Assembly: GCA_964629645.1 (NCBI GenBank)
Contig: CAZVSU010000014.1
Span: forward strand, 1 to 36,369
From: JAAKFL01 sp964629645
GTDB lineage: Bacteria > Chlamydiota > Chlamydiia > Chlamydiales > SLFE01
Length of the DNA stretch: 36,369 nucleotides
Direction of reading: 5' to 3'
This document shows, piece after piece, positions 1 to 7,382 of this stretch (position 1 is the first letter of the stretch; each line of letters opens with the position of its first letter). The notes below the pieces were generated by a model that was not told where the DNA came from, did no database searches, and saw only the letters and a list, made by a program, of their open reading frames with translations. The position numbers and the translations under genes are program-made.

Positions 1-226
1 CACCCCCAAGCGCCCCTAAACCCTGCAAAACCACCCGGGTCGGATTTCTGGAGACTTTTGTCAAGATTTCTCCTGCGGCCCTTATGGCTTCCATCCTCCC
101 GGTTAATTTCTTCATGGTTTTCTTTGCACTCGTACTAAGAGCTTCTAAATCAGGGCGTAAGGGGGTCAACCTCTCGTTTGAAGGGGGGTCAAACGGATTT
201 CTATCGTCAATTCGATGAGGTTCCAT
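1..226 (-). CDS. Hypothetical protein, N-terminal part (cut by window edge)
   Basis: An open frame starts at an ATG at 226 and runs without a stop off the left edge, giving about 75 residues. A good ribosome binding site (AGGAG, 233-237) lies six bases before the ATG, which is the main reason to believe it. The visible part begins MEPHRIDDRNPFDPP, is polar and proline-rich, then becomes a basic, probably helical stretch with a Gly/Leu-rich end. I recognise no family. It diverges from the F-box gene, with an AT-rich gap between them that can hold promoters for both. The rest of the gene is needed before any function can be proposed. Confidence 0.6.
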   Translation of the reverse strand, partial: MEPHRIDDRNPFDPPSNERLTPLRPDLEALSTSAKKTMKKLTGRMEAIRAAGEILTKVSRNPTRVVLQGLGALGG

Positions 227-278
227 AATAAACTCCTATTATGATTCAATTATACATGAATAAAAATTATTTTATAAC

Positions 279-307
279 TTGATTAATTAACCATATTATT
301 GTAAATT
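279..307 (+). promoter_or_regulatory. Candidate sigma70-like promoter of the F-box gene
   Basis: TTGATT (279-284) and TAAATT (302-307) are separated by 17 bases in a very AT-rich stretch, about 20 bases before the start codon at 328. The AT-rich background makes chance matches likely. Confidence 0.35.
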
Positions 308-327
308 AAGAAAAAAAGAGATAAATT

Positions 328-867
328 ATGAATTCTATTCAAATATTTCCATTAAACGGCTATTGGGCGGAGCTGCCGAAAGAACTCCGTGTCCATGTTC
401 TTTCCTACCTCGACATTCCCGCAGTCATGAACATGATGTTGGTCTCGTCTCAAGACTACGCCCTCGTTGAGTTGAATTTGACGGTGCTCGATACCCTTAA
501 CAATCGTCGCGATCTCGCCAAGCTCTTTGTCAAAAAAAATTCAGAACTTTCGTTTGCACCGACGAAGCAAGAGCTGGCAGGCCCCATACTGAAACAACTG
601 CATAAAGAGAGCATCGAAGAGCTCGACCAAGCAAAACTCGATGAGTTCACTCGGCAGTTCCAGGAGAAAATGGGGCGCAAAAGTGTGAGCGAATTTGTGG
701 AGAGGCTCACAATTGGAGAGATTTACGCCCATGGGAAAATGATCTTTTCCCCGTCGGGCATACGCTTGCGCGCAATCAACGCAGAACTTATGACCTACGG
801 GAAAAAGGCTGTCGTAGACTGTTACAACGAAAATATCAAAAGCATACGTGAATTTCTCAAGTCTTAG
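328..867 (+). CDS. F-box domain protein, candidate host-directed effector
   Basis: The N-terminus carries a recognisable F-box: residues 16-29 read LPKELRVHVLSYLD, followed by a Val-Ser pair and further leucines to about residue 50, the pattern that binds Skp1 in eukaryotic SCF ubiquitin ligases. The remaining roughly 130 residues are charged and helical with no leucine-rich or WD repeats, so the substrate-binding part is unknown. F-box proteins are eukaryotic in origin and are known to be expanded in amoeba-infecting chlamydiae, where they are thought to be delivered into the host. Secretion is an inference; no classical signal peptide is visible. The ATG at 328 follows only a weak AAGAGA. 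The gene faces the short membrane gene at 874-1062 tail to tail. Confidence 0.7.
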   Translation: MNSIQIFPLNGYWAELPKELRVHVLSYLDIPAVMNMMLVSSQDYALVELNLTVLDTLNNRRDLAKLFVKKNSELSFAPTKQELAGPILKQLHKESIEELDQAKLDEFTRQFQEKMGRKSVSEFVERLTIGEIYAHGKMIFSPSGIRLRAINAELMTYGKKAVVDCYNENIKSIREFLKS

Positions 868-873
868 GGGACG

Positions 874-1062
874 TCACACTCCTCCGCCGCCAGGTGGAAA
901 GGGAACTCCCAGAAAGTGGAAGATTAAAGCCAGTACCAACAAGACGACAAAGATAAAGAATAAAAAGCGCGCAACCATAGCCGCTCCCGCTGCAATTCCG
1001 GTAAATCCGAAAAGCGCAGCGACCAGCGCAACAATGAAAAAAATTAAAGCCCAGTACAACAT
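874..1062 (-). CDS. YtjA/UPF0391-like small membrane protein (DUF1328)
   Basis: This is a 62-residue protein made of two hydrophobic segments (about residues 4-25 and 30-52) joined by a Gly/Ala-rich turn (FGFTGIAAGAA), the arrangement of the DUF1328/YtjA family found widely in bacteria and of unknown function. A longer reading from upstream is possible, but the ATG at 1062 is preferred: AGGAGG (1070-1075) sits seven bases before it and family members begin MLxWALxF as here. The C-terminus ends in a Pro/Gly-rich tail. It probably acts in the inner membrane, and stress-related roles proposed for relatives are not shown by this sequence. Confidence 0.8.
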   Translation of the reverse strand: MLYWALIFFIVALVAALFGFTGIAAGAAMVARFLFFIFVVLLVLALIFHFLGVPFPPGGGGV

Positions 1063-1189
1063 CAGGAAACCTCCTGTTCCCTTCATTATCCTAAATCGCG
1101 CTATTTGGAGCGAATGATCGAGTGAACCTCTAACCGTCAATGAGTTGCAGACGCTCATCCGACGGCGTCCTCCCTTGCATGGGTCCCCA

Positions 1190-1969
1190 TTATTTTTTGC
1201 GCATGAATTGATTGGAAATAGCGGTGTTTAAAAACCGCGGCGAAAACTTGATCAAAAAATGGGCCAGAAAACGATTGATAAGGCCGGGAACGGCCACCGG
1301 TTTCCCTCTTTCCATCGCCTTGTAGCCGTAGGCCGCCACCTCTTCCGATGTCATCGCCGGAAATTTTGTTGCTGCCACATCATCAAGGTCCGCTTTTTCG
1401 AAAAACTCTGTCTTCGTGAATCCGGGACAAAGCGCCGTCACCTTGACACCTGTTCCTTCACACTCTTTTGCTAAAGCTTCTGATAATGAGAGGACATAGG
1501 CCTTTGTTGCGTAATACACCGCCTGCTGAGGTCCCGGAAGAAAGCCCGCAATTGACGCGACATTTAAAATCGCCCCTGACTTTCTTTTGATCATATCGGG
1601 AAGAAAAAGGTGGGACAGCTCCGTAAGGGCCTCAACGTTCAGGCGGATCATGCTTTGCAGCGGCTCCCATTGTTGACGGCTAAAGTGTCCATGCAAACCA
1701 AATCCGGCATTGTTGATCAAAATATCGACACCGCGATCATGTTTTTGACACTCTTCAAAAAGAGCGCGTCCGCTCCCCTCTTTTGTCAGGTCGCTCTCGA
1801 CCGCATGAACCTGAACGGAATACTTTTTTTCGAGCTCTTTTTTGAGCTCATCAAGCCGATCTTTCCTTCGCGCGACAATGATGAGATCTCCGCCTCTTTT
1901 CGCATGTTCGATAGAGAGATCTCTTCCGATCCCGCTTGACGCTCCTGTGACAAGTGCTTGTTTTTTCAT
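1190..1969 (-). CDS. Short-chain dehydrogenase/reductase (SDR)
   Basis: The protein (259 residues) is a classical SDR oxidoreductase. The NAD(P) site TGASSGIG is at residues 8-15, the structural NNAG at 86-89, the catalytic Ser at 139, and Tyr152-x-x-x-Lys156 forms the active site. Arg34-Arg35 after the second beta strand suggests NADP(H), an inference. The substrate is unknown; the overall layout resembles DltE/YqjQ-like short SDRs. The C-terminal part is hydrophobic and may touch the membrane. It lies 11 bases after the photolyase stop and has its own GAGG site, so the two are almost certainly one operon. Photolyase-SDR pairs occur in other bacteria, usually linked to light or oxidative stress. 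Confidence 0.88.
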   Translation of the reverse strand: MKKQALVTGASSGIGRDLSIEHAKRGGDLIIVARRKDRLDELKKELEKKYSVQVHAVESDLTKEGSGRALFEECQKHDRGVDILINNAGFGLHGHFSRQQWEPLQSMIRLNVEALTELSHLFLPDMIKRKSGAILNVASIAGFLPGPQQAVYYATKAYVLSLSEALAKECEGTGVKVTALCPGFTKTEFFEKADLDDVAATKFPAMTSEEVAAYGYKAMERGKPVAVPGLINRFLAHFLIKFSPRFLNTAISNQFMRKK

Positions 1970-1980
1970 AGAAGCCTCAC

Positions 1981-3429
1981 CTAAAGTTGTTTCAGAAATG
2001 TCTCGCCGAGCGCTATTTTCTTTTCTATATTTTCTTTATTTCTTTCTAAATTGGACAGCATCGCTTTCGTTCGTGGATTTTGGCTGAAGAGTGTCTGATG
2101 CTTTTTCACAAATCGCCAAAACAGGCCATCCCACACATCGCACCACTCCCCCTTTTCATAGTCGCCCATTTTATTTAAGTAATTGGAACTGGAGACGTAG
2201 GGTTTGGTTGTGATCGTTCCCCCATCGGCAAATTGGCTCATGGCGTAGACATTGGGAACCATCACCCAATCATAAGAGTCGATGAAAAACTCCATAAACC
2301 ACTCATAGACATCGTCAGGATCAAATTCGCAAAGGAGCATGAAGTTGCCCAGCACCATGAGCCGCTCAATATGGTGGGCATACCCTGTTTTAAGCACTTT
2401 TTTGATTGTGATATCGATGGGGGGCATTCCCGTCGTCCCATCCCAAAAACTTTGCGGCAGCTTCCGTTTGTGTTGGAAAAAATTTTGTCTCATGTCTTCC
2501 GCTTTTAAAAGGTAAGCGCCCCTCATAAATTCGCGCCAACCGAGAATTTGCCTGACAAAGCCCTCGATTGATTCGATCGGAACGTTGTGCTTGCCGCCGT
2601 ATTTCACAGCGCGGCGCACAACATCTTCGGGAGTCAAAAGACCGATGTTGAGCATCGGTGATAAAACGCTATGAAACAAAAAAGAGTCGTCGCTTGCGAT
2701 CGCGTCCTCGTAGGGGCCGAAATCTCTGAACCGTTCTTTTAAAAACGCCTCAAACCAGTCGTCGGCTTCTTTGAATGTGGTGGGGTAAAAAAATGGGTCT
2801 TGCTGACCGACAGCATCCGGAAAATTCTTCCTCACATAAGCCACGGCAGCCGGTACGTAGTCGTTTTCCTTTGGAAAGGGACAATCGGGAAGATCGATCT
2901 CTTTTGGGAGAGGCTTTCTATTTTCCGCATCGTAGCTGAATTTTCCCCCTCTCGGCTTGCCCGATTCCATCAAAATATCGAGGTCTTTTCGGATTTGCTT
3001 ATAAAAGGAGGCCATGAACAGTTTCTTTTTATTACCCAAATAGTCATCAAGCTCTTCGAGACTGAAGATAAACTGCGGCGTGTCGTGGACATGCAAGTCC
3101 CATGAGGCTTTCCCTTTCTCAAGATCCCGCATCAGCCACTCGTCTGAAGGCTCGGCAATGTGAACGTGTTTCGGTTTGCCGATATGATCGAGGCAGTCTC
3201 CCCGTTTTTTTAGTTTTGTTGAGGGGATATAGGTCACGTCGTGGCCGTTTTTCTCCAAATAATCGGCGTAGGCCTTCATACTGGCCCTGAGCAAAATCAG
3301 CCTTTTAGCGTGGAAGTTTTGCACCCTGAAGTAAAGATAATCCTCTAAAAGGATCACTTTCTCGGCATGTTCAAGGGCCGGGTGGTCGCGAAAGAGCTGG
3401 TGAGGGAAAATTATAGCAACTGATGACAT
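1981..3429 (-). CDS. Cryptochrome/photolyase-related protein (FeS-BCP/PhrB-like family)
   Basis: The 482-residue product matches the deoxyribodipyrimidine photolyase-related family (PhrB-like, probable (6-4) photolyases): an N-terminal alpha/beta domain opening SSVAIIFPHQLF, then the helical FAD-binding half with a conserved block of the form WVMVPNVYAMSQFADGG and TKPY. FAD-dependent, light-driven DNA repair is the likely role. Relatives carry a [4Fe-4S] cluster bound by four cysteines, including a YCxxC motif after the TKPY block. Here that site reads DYEKGEWCDVW: the loop is shortened and the Cys-x-x-Cys pair is missing. The ATG at 3429 is preferred over a TTG at 3447 because family members start here, though its ribosome binding site is weak. 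It is first in an operon with the SDR gene. Confidence 0.85.
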   Translation of the reverse strand: MSSVAIIFPHQLFRDHPALEHAEKVILLEDYLYFRVQNFHAKRLILLRASMKAYADYLEKNGHDVTYIPSTKLKKRGDCLDHIGKPKHVHIAEPSDEWLMRDLEKGKASWDLHVHDTPQFIFSLEELDDYLGNKKKLFMASFYKQIRKDLDILMESGKPRGGKFSYDAENRKPLPKEIDLPDCPFPKENDYVPAAVAYVRKNFPDAVGQQDPFFYPTTFKEADDWFEAFLKERFRDFGPYEDAIASDDSFLFHSVLSPMLNIGLLTPEDVVRRAVKYGGKHNVPIESIEGFVRQILGWREFMRGAYLLKAEDMRQNFFQHKRKLPQSFWDGTTGMPPIDITIKKVLKTGYAHHIERLMVLGNFMLLCEFDPDDVYEWFMEFFIDSYDWVMVPNVYAMSQFADGGTITTKPYVSSSNYLNKMGDYEKGEWCDVWDGLFWRFVKKHQTLFSQNPRTKAMLSNLERNKENIEKKIALGETFLKQL

Positions 3430-3475
3430 GTCACCACTCTGCCTCAAGCGAATTTTTTTTTCAATTTTTAAAAAA

Positions 3476-3503
3476 TTAATTTATCATCTTTATAATAAAT
3501 TAA
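3476..3503. promoter_or_regulatory. Inverted repeat in a divergent promoter region
   Basis: TTAATTTAT (3476-3484) and ATAAATTAA (3495-3503) form a perfect 9-base inverted repeat around a TATAAT (3491-3496). It lies between the divergent photolyase and membrane-protein genes, so it could be an operator covering a -10 box. The AT-rich setting lowers its weight. Confidence 0.35.
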
Positions 3504-3556
3504 CTTGATAATCATATTTTTTTGTGAGAAAATATTTTTTAAAAAAAGGTGATTTC

Positions 3557-4486
3557 ATGACAACATTTATTGGCAAAGGATTCACTCTTGCAAGTAACGT
3601 GATTCAAAGCCCTATATGGCATCATGTAGGGTCAAGCCTTGACAAAGCCGATTGGAACGAGAAGGCCCTCAACTTTTCGGTTCATTTTTACAAAGAATCC
3701 ACTTTAGCAACAGCTGTGTCCCGAGCTTATGTGATTTGGTTGACATCAGGTGCTATTTTTGACACGATGAAAAAAAAGACCCCGGAGAGCCAAAGCTGGA
3801 AAGGGTTTTGGCTTCAGTTTGCTGTGGTCGCACTCAGTGCAAGTGTCTTGAGCACAATTGACTGCCCAAGTTGGTGGACTCTGCCGATCAACTTCAATCA
3901 TTTGCTTCTGATGGCCAACCTCGCAAACTGCGTGGCCCTCATAGCCCTTGGCAACCCCTGGACCGGCGGGGCCATGCTGACACTTTTTGTTCTTGGAATC
4001 CTCTACCGCTCCGATTTTATGCCGAAGCCGGTGTGCCATGCCGTGTACATCCCCCTCTTCATTATTCTAAACGGCTACAGAATCATCGCGGGCAATATTG
4101 AAGATAAATTAACAGGGGCTGCAGAAGTGATCCAAGCTGCCTCCAACATCAATCAAAAATATGAGATCCTATTCAAAATCAAAGCCTTTGCCGAGCTGTA
4201 TCCCTATGTTATCCAAGGCGATGCCAAAGCCGGGGCCGCACTCATCAAAAGGCGCTTTCTAGACAAGCTCAAAGGGGCAAGGCCCTTCCCGGCTCCGCAT
4301 GACAACGACCTCCCCCGGGATTGGCTATTGAACCGCTATGGAAGACAAAAAGCTATTCAGCAGAGCAAATACGAGGGCGAAAGCCAGCGCCCACCAGAAG
4401 TTAGCGACATAAAAACCCGGAACAATGTAACTCGTCAGCATCACCATGAAGGCCATGATCACGAAAGTGAACAGCCCGAGGGTTAA
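3557..4486 (+). CDS. Multi-pass membrane protein of unknown function
   Basis: The product (309 residues) has about five hydrophobic segments between residues 55 and 190, then a soluble helical part and a His/Glu-rich tail ending HHHEGHDHESEQPEG. I recognise no family; it may be a lineage-specific chlamydial membrane protein. The ATG at 3557 is chosen because an AAAGGTGA stretch sits just before it; an upstream GTG at 3524 is possible. The last 162 bases (4325-4486, about 53 residues) are antisense to the end of the YvlD-like gene on the other strand, and the odd His-rich tail comes entirely from that overlap. This suggests the original stop codon was lost and translation ran into the neighbour. 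Confidence 0.65.
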   Translation: MTTFIGKGFTLASNVIQSPIWHHVGSSLDKADWNEKALNFSVHFYKESTLATAVSRAYVIWLTSGAIFDTMKKKTPESQSWKGFWLQFAVVALSASVLSTIDCPSWWTLPINFNHLLLMANLANCVALIALGNPWTGGAMLTLFVLGILYRSDFMPKPVCHAVYIPLFIILNGYRIIAGNIEDKLTGAAEVIQAASNINQKYEILFKIKAFAELYPYVIQGDAKAGAALIKRRFLDKLKGARPFPAPHDNDLPRDWLLNRYGRQKAIQQSKYEGESQRPPEVSDIKTRNNVTRQHHHEGHDHESEQPEG

Positions 4487-4663
4487 GATATTGATCGGCA
4501 AGGTCAAAACGAAAAGGATCGGACGGATGAAGGCGTTGATAAACCCCAAAACGACAGCCACAACAACGGCCACCAGAGCGTTTTCGAGCTGAATCCCGGG
4601 TAAGATATAAGCAGTCACAAAAACAGCGATTGTGCTGATCAAAATAGCCATAATGACGGGCAT
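4325..4663 (-). CDS. YvlD / phage holin 4-like family membrane protein
   Basis: This 112-residue protein has four membrane segments and the conserved middle block FINAFIRPILFVLTLPINILTLGLFTFVI, given here only in part: N-x-x-I/V-R-P-I-L followed by T-L-P-x-x-x-L-T-L-G-L. That pattern defines the YvlD (DUF360, 'phage holin 4') family, common in bacterial chromosomes, so the word holin does not imply a prophage. The function is unknown. The start at 4663 has a good AGGAG (complement of 4673-4677). Its 3' end overlaps the converging membrane-protein gene by 162 bases. It diverges from msrB across a 77-base gap that holds a perfect palindrome. Confidence 0.82.
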   Translation of the reverse strand: MPVIMAILISTIAVFVTAYILPGIQLENALVAVVVAVVLGFINAFIRPILFVLTLPINILTLGLFTFVIMAFMVMLTSYIVPGFYVANFWWALAFALVFALLNSFLSSIAVQ

Positions 4664-4704
4664 ACTAAAACTCTCCTATATTTGTTCAAAATTATCAAAA
4701 TGGT

Positions 4705-4726
4705 GTTTTCTATTGCAATAGAAAAC
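4705..4726. promoter_or_regulatory. Perfect 22-base palindrome between divergent genes
   Basis: The half-site GTTTTCTATTG (4705-4715) is followed directly by its exact reverse complement (4716-4726). It lies between the starts of the YvlD-like gene (4663) and msrB (4741). There is no spacer, so it would make a poor RNA hairpin but a good binding site for a dimeric repressor. No following T-run is seen. Confidence 0.55.
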
Positions 4727-4740
4727 CCAAAATCTGTACG

Positions 4741-5349
4741 TTGAAATCAAAAGAAACCACACCATCAAAGGGTCTTGCTTTGAACCGGGAAAATCTTTTC
4801 ACTCTCATCGCACTGATTGTTGTTTTTTCTGCTATTATCTGGTTTTTCACTCGGGAAGAGCCGAGTGTGCCCCCGATGGTCAATGAAGAGAAGGTCGCAC
4901 AAATGTTTGAAGAGAAGTATGACGCGAAACCCTACACGGGCAAAAAAGTGGTCCTGACCAATGAAGAATGGCGTAAACGACTCACCCCCGATCAGTATTA
5001 TGTGATGCGGGAAGAAGGGACCGAGCCTGCTGGATCGGGCAAATATGACAAATTTTACGAAGAAGGGGTCTACAACTGCGCGGCATGCGGCCTTCCCCTT
5101 TTCAGCTCAAAAGAAAAATATGACTCGAAAACAGGATGGCCGAGCTTTTGGGCTCCCATCGATCCCTCCCACGTTGGCTATAAACTTGACCGCTCTCTCT
5201 TTACAACGCGAGTTGAAGTGCATTGCAACCGATGCGGCGGCCATCTCGGCCATGTGTTTAACGACGGCCCTCCGCCAACCGGCCACCGCTACTGCATCAA
5301 CTCGGTTTCTTTAGAATTTGTTCCCGGCGAGCAAACAGGAAACGAGTGA
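4741..5349 (+). CDS. msrB: Peptide-methionine (R)-S-oxide reductase, membrane-anchored
   Basis: MsrB reduces methionine-R-sulfoxide in oxidised proteins. The 202-residue product has the catalytic Cys185 in HRYCINS, the zinc ligands Cys113-x-x-Cys116 and Cys162-x-x-Cys165, and the TGWPSFW motif at 131-137. Unlike the usual cytosolic enzyme of about 140-150 residues, it has an N-terminal extension with one hydrophobic segment (about 19-36), so the catalytic domain is probably tethered on the outer face of the inner membrane. Lack of an upstream in-frame ATG makes the TTG at 4741 the best start; no clear ribosome binding site is seen. Its stop codon abuts that of the converging methyltransferase gene with no bases between. 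Confidence 0.92.
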   Translation: MKSKETTPSKGLALNRENLFTLIALIVVFSAIIWFFTREEPSVPPMVNEEKVAQMFEEKYDAKPYTGKKVVLTNEEWRKRLTPDQYYVMREEGTEPAGSGKYDKFYEEGVYNCAACGLPLFSSKEKYDSKTGWPSFWAPIDPSHVGYKLDRSLFTTRVEVHCNRCGGHLGHVFNDGPPPTGHRYCINSVSLEFVPGEQTGNE

Positions 5350-5886
5350 TTACCCTTTCTTATAGACGTAAACCTTCGTTCGATAAAAGTCGCCAACTTG
5401 AAGAACTTCCTGGGGTTCCCACCCGGGTATGGCAAAAGAGTTGCTGATCACGACAGTGCCGGGCTTGAGCTCTTGATCAAATTTTCTTTTTAACCGCTCC
5501 ATTGCGCCCGGATACAGATAGCAGACGATAAGATCGGCATCGCCAAGCGACTCTTGAAAAAAATCTTTCCAAAAGAGCGTCATATTCGGAAGACGGGACA
5601 AGCGTTTTACGATGGCTGTGTAAAGCCACGGAATTGGAGAGACTTCAAAGGCCAACACTTCGCAATGAGGGTATCTGGAGGCCAAAAGAGAGGCGATTCC
5701 GCCCCATCCGCAGCCGAGCTCGTAAATCTTTCCCTTGACCTGTTTGGGAAGAGCGCCTTCAATTTTTTTTTTCACTTTTGAAGAAGTCGGCATAGGAGAA
5801 ATTCCAGTTTGTATTGTCGACACAAGTATGCTCGACAACGTCGCTGTCATCAGTAATATAAAGAAAATTGTGAAAAAAGTCCACAT
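5350..5886 (-). CDS. Membrane-anchored class I methyltransferase (FAM173/ATPSCKMT-like)
   Basis: The 178-residue protein has one N-terminal membrane segment (about residues 2-24) followed by a seven-strand methyltransferase core. The SAM-binding motif I is YELGCGWGG (55-63) and the acidic end of strand two is Glu81 in AFEVSP. A hydrophobic anchor plus a short core and a closing F-x-x-P-x-W-x-P region resembles the FAM173 family, whose eukaryotic members methylate lysines of ATP synthase subunit c and the ADP/ATP carrier. That likeness is a pattern judgement; the substrate here is unknown. The ATG directly follows the stop of the upstream SMI1/KNR4-like gene (TGAATG), indicating translational coupling. 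Confidence 0.7.
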   Translation of the reverse strand: MWTFFTIFFILLMTATLSSILVSTIQTGISPMPTSSKVKKKIEGALPKQVKGKIYELGCGWGGIASLLASRYPHCEVLAFEVSPIPWLYTAIVKRLSRLPNMTLFWKDFFQESLGDADLIVCYLYPGAMERLKRKFDQELKPGTVVISNSFAIPGWEPQEVLQVGDFYRTKVYVYKKG

Positions 5887-6693
5887 TCAATCGACGCTCT
5901 CAAGATAAAAGAACAGCCAGTCGAGAAATGTGGGAAACGATAAATTCTCCCCGTTGGATATCTCATCGGGGTGGCTGATGGTATTTGTCGTTCCGGAATA
6001 ATAGACGTTTCCCATTTCATTTGCCGGATACCAATCTTTCCAAAAGCATTGAAAAAAAGGCAGTCCAAAAGACTCATAAAAAGGGATCAGTGAACGAGGA
6101 TTGACAGGGTCGCCCCTTGTTGTCGAAAGGAGATTTTCGGAGTCCAAAAGATTGTGAAAACGCTCTAAAACGACTGGGAAAATTCTCGTGCTGATTGTTC
6201 CCGAGTCAGTCGATTTTGAAAAACCGTTATGCACTTCCATGAAGGCCAGGTAGTCGTTTGGCAGAATCACATCGAAAAAACGTTCTTGGAGCGAAATCCC
6301 CTCGCTTTCTGTCATCGGAACGCACCCATGAAAAAAGCCGGCGCCCTGCCTCAAAGCATAAATCATGTGGGTGGCAAAGGGCCCCTTTTCCTCTTTTTGG
6401 GCCACCACAATACCGATATCGTCGACGCGGCTAAAAAAATTCGAAATACTGTCGAGGCTGCGCGGATGATAGGGGAGCTTGGAGATCCAAAAATCCCGAG
6501 TAAAGTCAACACGGTCGGTTGCGTCTAAACGGGACAGCTCGTACCACCCCTTCGGGAGGGACGGGACCGATTTTGAGATATCGTCCCAAGAGATATCGGG
6601 AGAATCGTGAAGGACAATGACTTGATAAAAGCTGCCACCCTCTTGTTTATCAGAAACTTGCGAAAAGTATTGTTTAATATGATCGTCAATCAA
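5887..6693 (-). CDS. SMI1/KNR4 (SUKH)-like protein
   Basis: The 268-residue soluble protein has two features typical of the SMI1/KNR4 (SUKH) fold: LPNDYLAFMEVHNGF in the middle (about 144-158) and a C-terminal part with GNVYYSG followed by FPTFLDWLFFYLES. Family members are found as immunity proteins against toxins and as scaffolds, but many are uncharacterised, and no toxin gene is adjacent here. The N-terminal 100 residues are not recognised. The start is uncertain: a TTG at 6693 with AAGGA eleven bases upstream is the best available. It is co-transcribed with the methyltransferase that follows without a gap. Confidence 0.6.
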   Translation of the reverse strand: MIDDHIKQYFSQVSDKQEGGSFYQVIVLHDSPDISWDDISKSVPSLPKGWYELSRLDATDRVDFTRDFWISKLPYHPRSLDSISNFFSRVDDIGIVVAQKEEKGPFATHMIYALRQGAGFFHGCVPMTESEGISLQERFFDVILPNDYLAFMEVHNGFSKSTDSGTISTRIFPVVLERFHNLLDSENLLSTTRGDPVNPRSLIPFYESFGLPFFQCFWKDWYPANEMGNVYYSGTTNTISHPDEISNGENLSFPTFLDWLFFYLESVD

Positions 6694-7347
6694 AATAAAT
6701 CGATTCCTTCTTTGACTTATAAAGGAGCCTTAACTAACTTCACTATCAGAAGAAACAATGTATTTGACAAGCAAAATATGGTCCCCAACCACGCCGCAGT
6801 CAATGGAGTCTCGTTCCCGGACGGCTGTCGCCGCTTAAGATTCCGTCAAAGCGAGGCCAAAGTTGCCCTTGTGGATCAGGTGGAACCGAGAGCCCAGCCT
6901 ATTTTGTCCCTCTACCGGCCCTTGGCCGCTGCTTCATATGCGACAGACCATTCGACACAGTCGTTTATTCAAATGGGAGTGGTGGTGTTCATCGATAAAC
7001 AGCAAAAATGCATCCGCTACCTTTCGGACACCCTTGACTCTGAAACGGAAAACACCCTTATCTACGAACAACTTGTGATTGTGAGAGGGAATGAAAAACA
7101 GTTTGGCAAGCCCAATCAAATCGACGACTTGAGCCACGCGCTCAAACTTTTGCGATTTGCCTCAAAATTGCAAGCATCGATCTCTGTGCCCAAGGGAACA
7201 GAGAGAAGTGGACTCAGCGGATTTAAAGCGGCGTCACTTGAAACAACAGCTCCCTTTCCGACGATTCCGGCGCTAGGACACTCTCAACCGTGGACGCCTT
7301 CTCCGGCGCGCATCTTTGAAATCCAGACTCACCCGTCAAATCAATGA
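6679..7347 (+). CDS. Hypothetical protein
   Basis: An open frame of 222 residues from the ATG at 6679, with no recognised family, membrane segment or signal peptide. The middle (roughly residues 60-170) has a regular alternation of hydrophobic and charged residues expected of a folded domain; the C-terminus is Pro/Thr/Ser-rich. The start is unsettled. A GTG at 6607 has a nearby GGGAG but would overlap the divergent SMI1-like gene by 87 bases. An ATG at 6778 would fit the promoter-like pair at 6712-6740. The chosen start overlaps the divergent gene by 15 bases. It precedes the comEC-like gene by 35 bases on the same strand and may be co-transcribed with it. Confidence 0.5.
   Translation: MIVNQNKSIPSLTYKGALTNFTIRRNNVFDKQNMVPNHAAVNGVSFPDGCRRLRFRQSEAKVALVDQVEPRAQPILSLYRPLAAASYATDHSTQSFIQMGVVVFIDKQQKCIRYLSDTLDSETENTLIYEQLVIVRGNEKQFGKPNQIDDLSHALKLLRFASKLQASISVPKGTERSGLSGFKAASLETTAPFPTIPALGHSQPWTPSPARIFEIQTHPSNQ
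6712..6740 (+). promoter_or_regulatory. Candidate promoter of the hypothetical gene
   Basis: TTGACT (6712-6717) and TAACTT (6735-6740) with a 17-base spacer. If used, translation of the following gene would have to begin at the ATG at 6778 rather than at 6679. Confidence 0.35.
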
Positions 7348-7382
7348 TGACCCGGGAAGCAGCCTTGTGCTAGACTTTCGTC

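Noticed and set aside
848..1117. Plus-strand frame rich in Pro, Lys and Thr
   Set aside because: It is the antisense of the well-supported YtjA-like gene and has low-complexity composition.
4325..4663. 'Phage holin' name as a sign of prophage
   Set aside because: The family is a common chromosomal membrane family, and no other phage gene is present.
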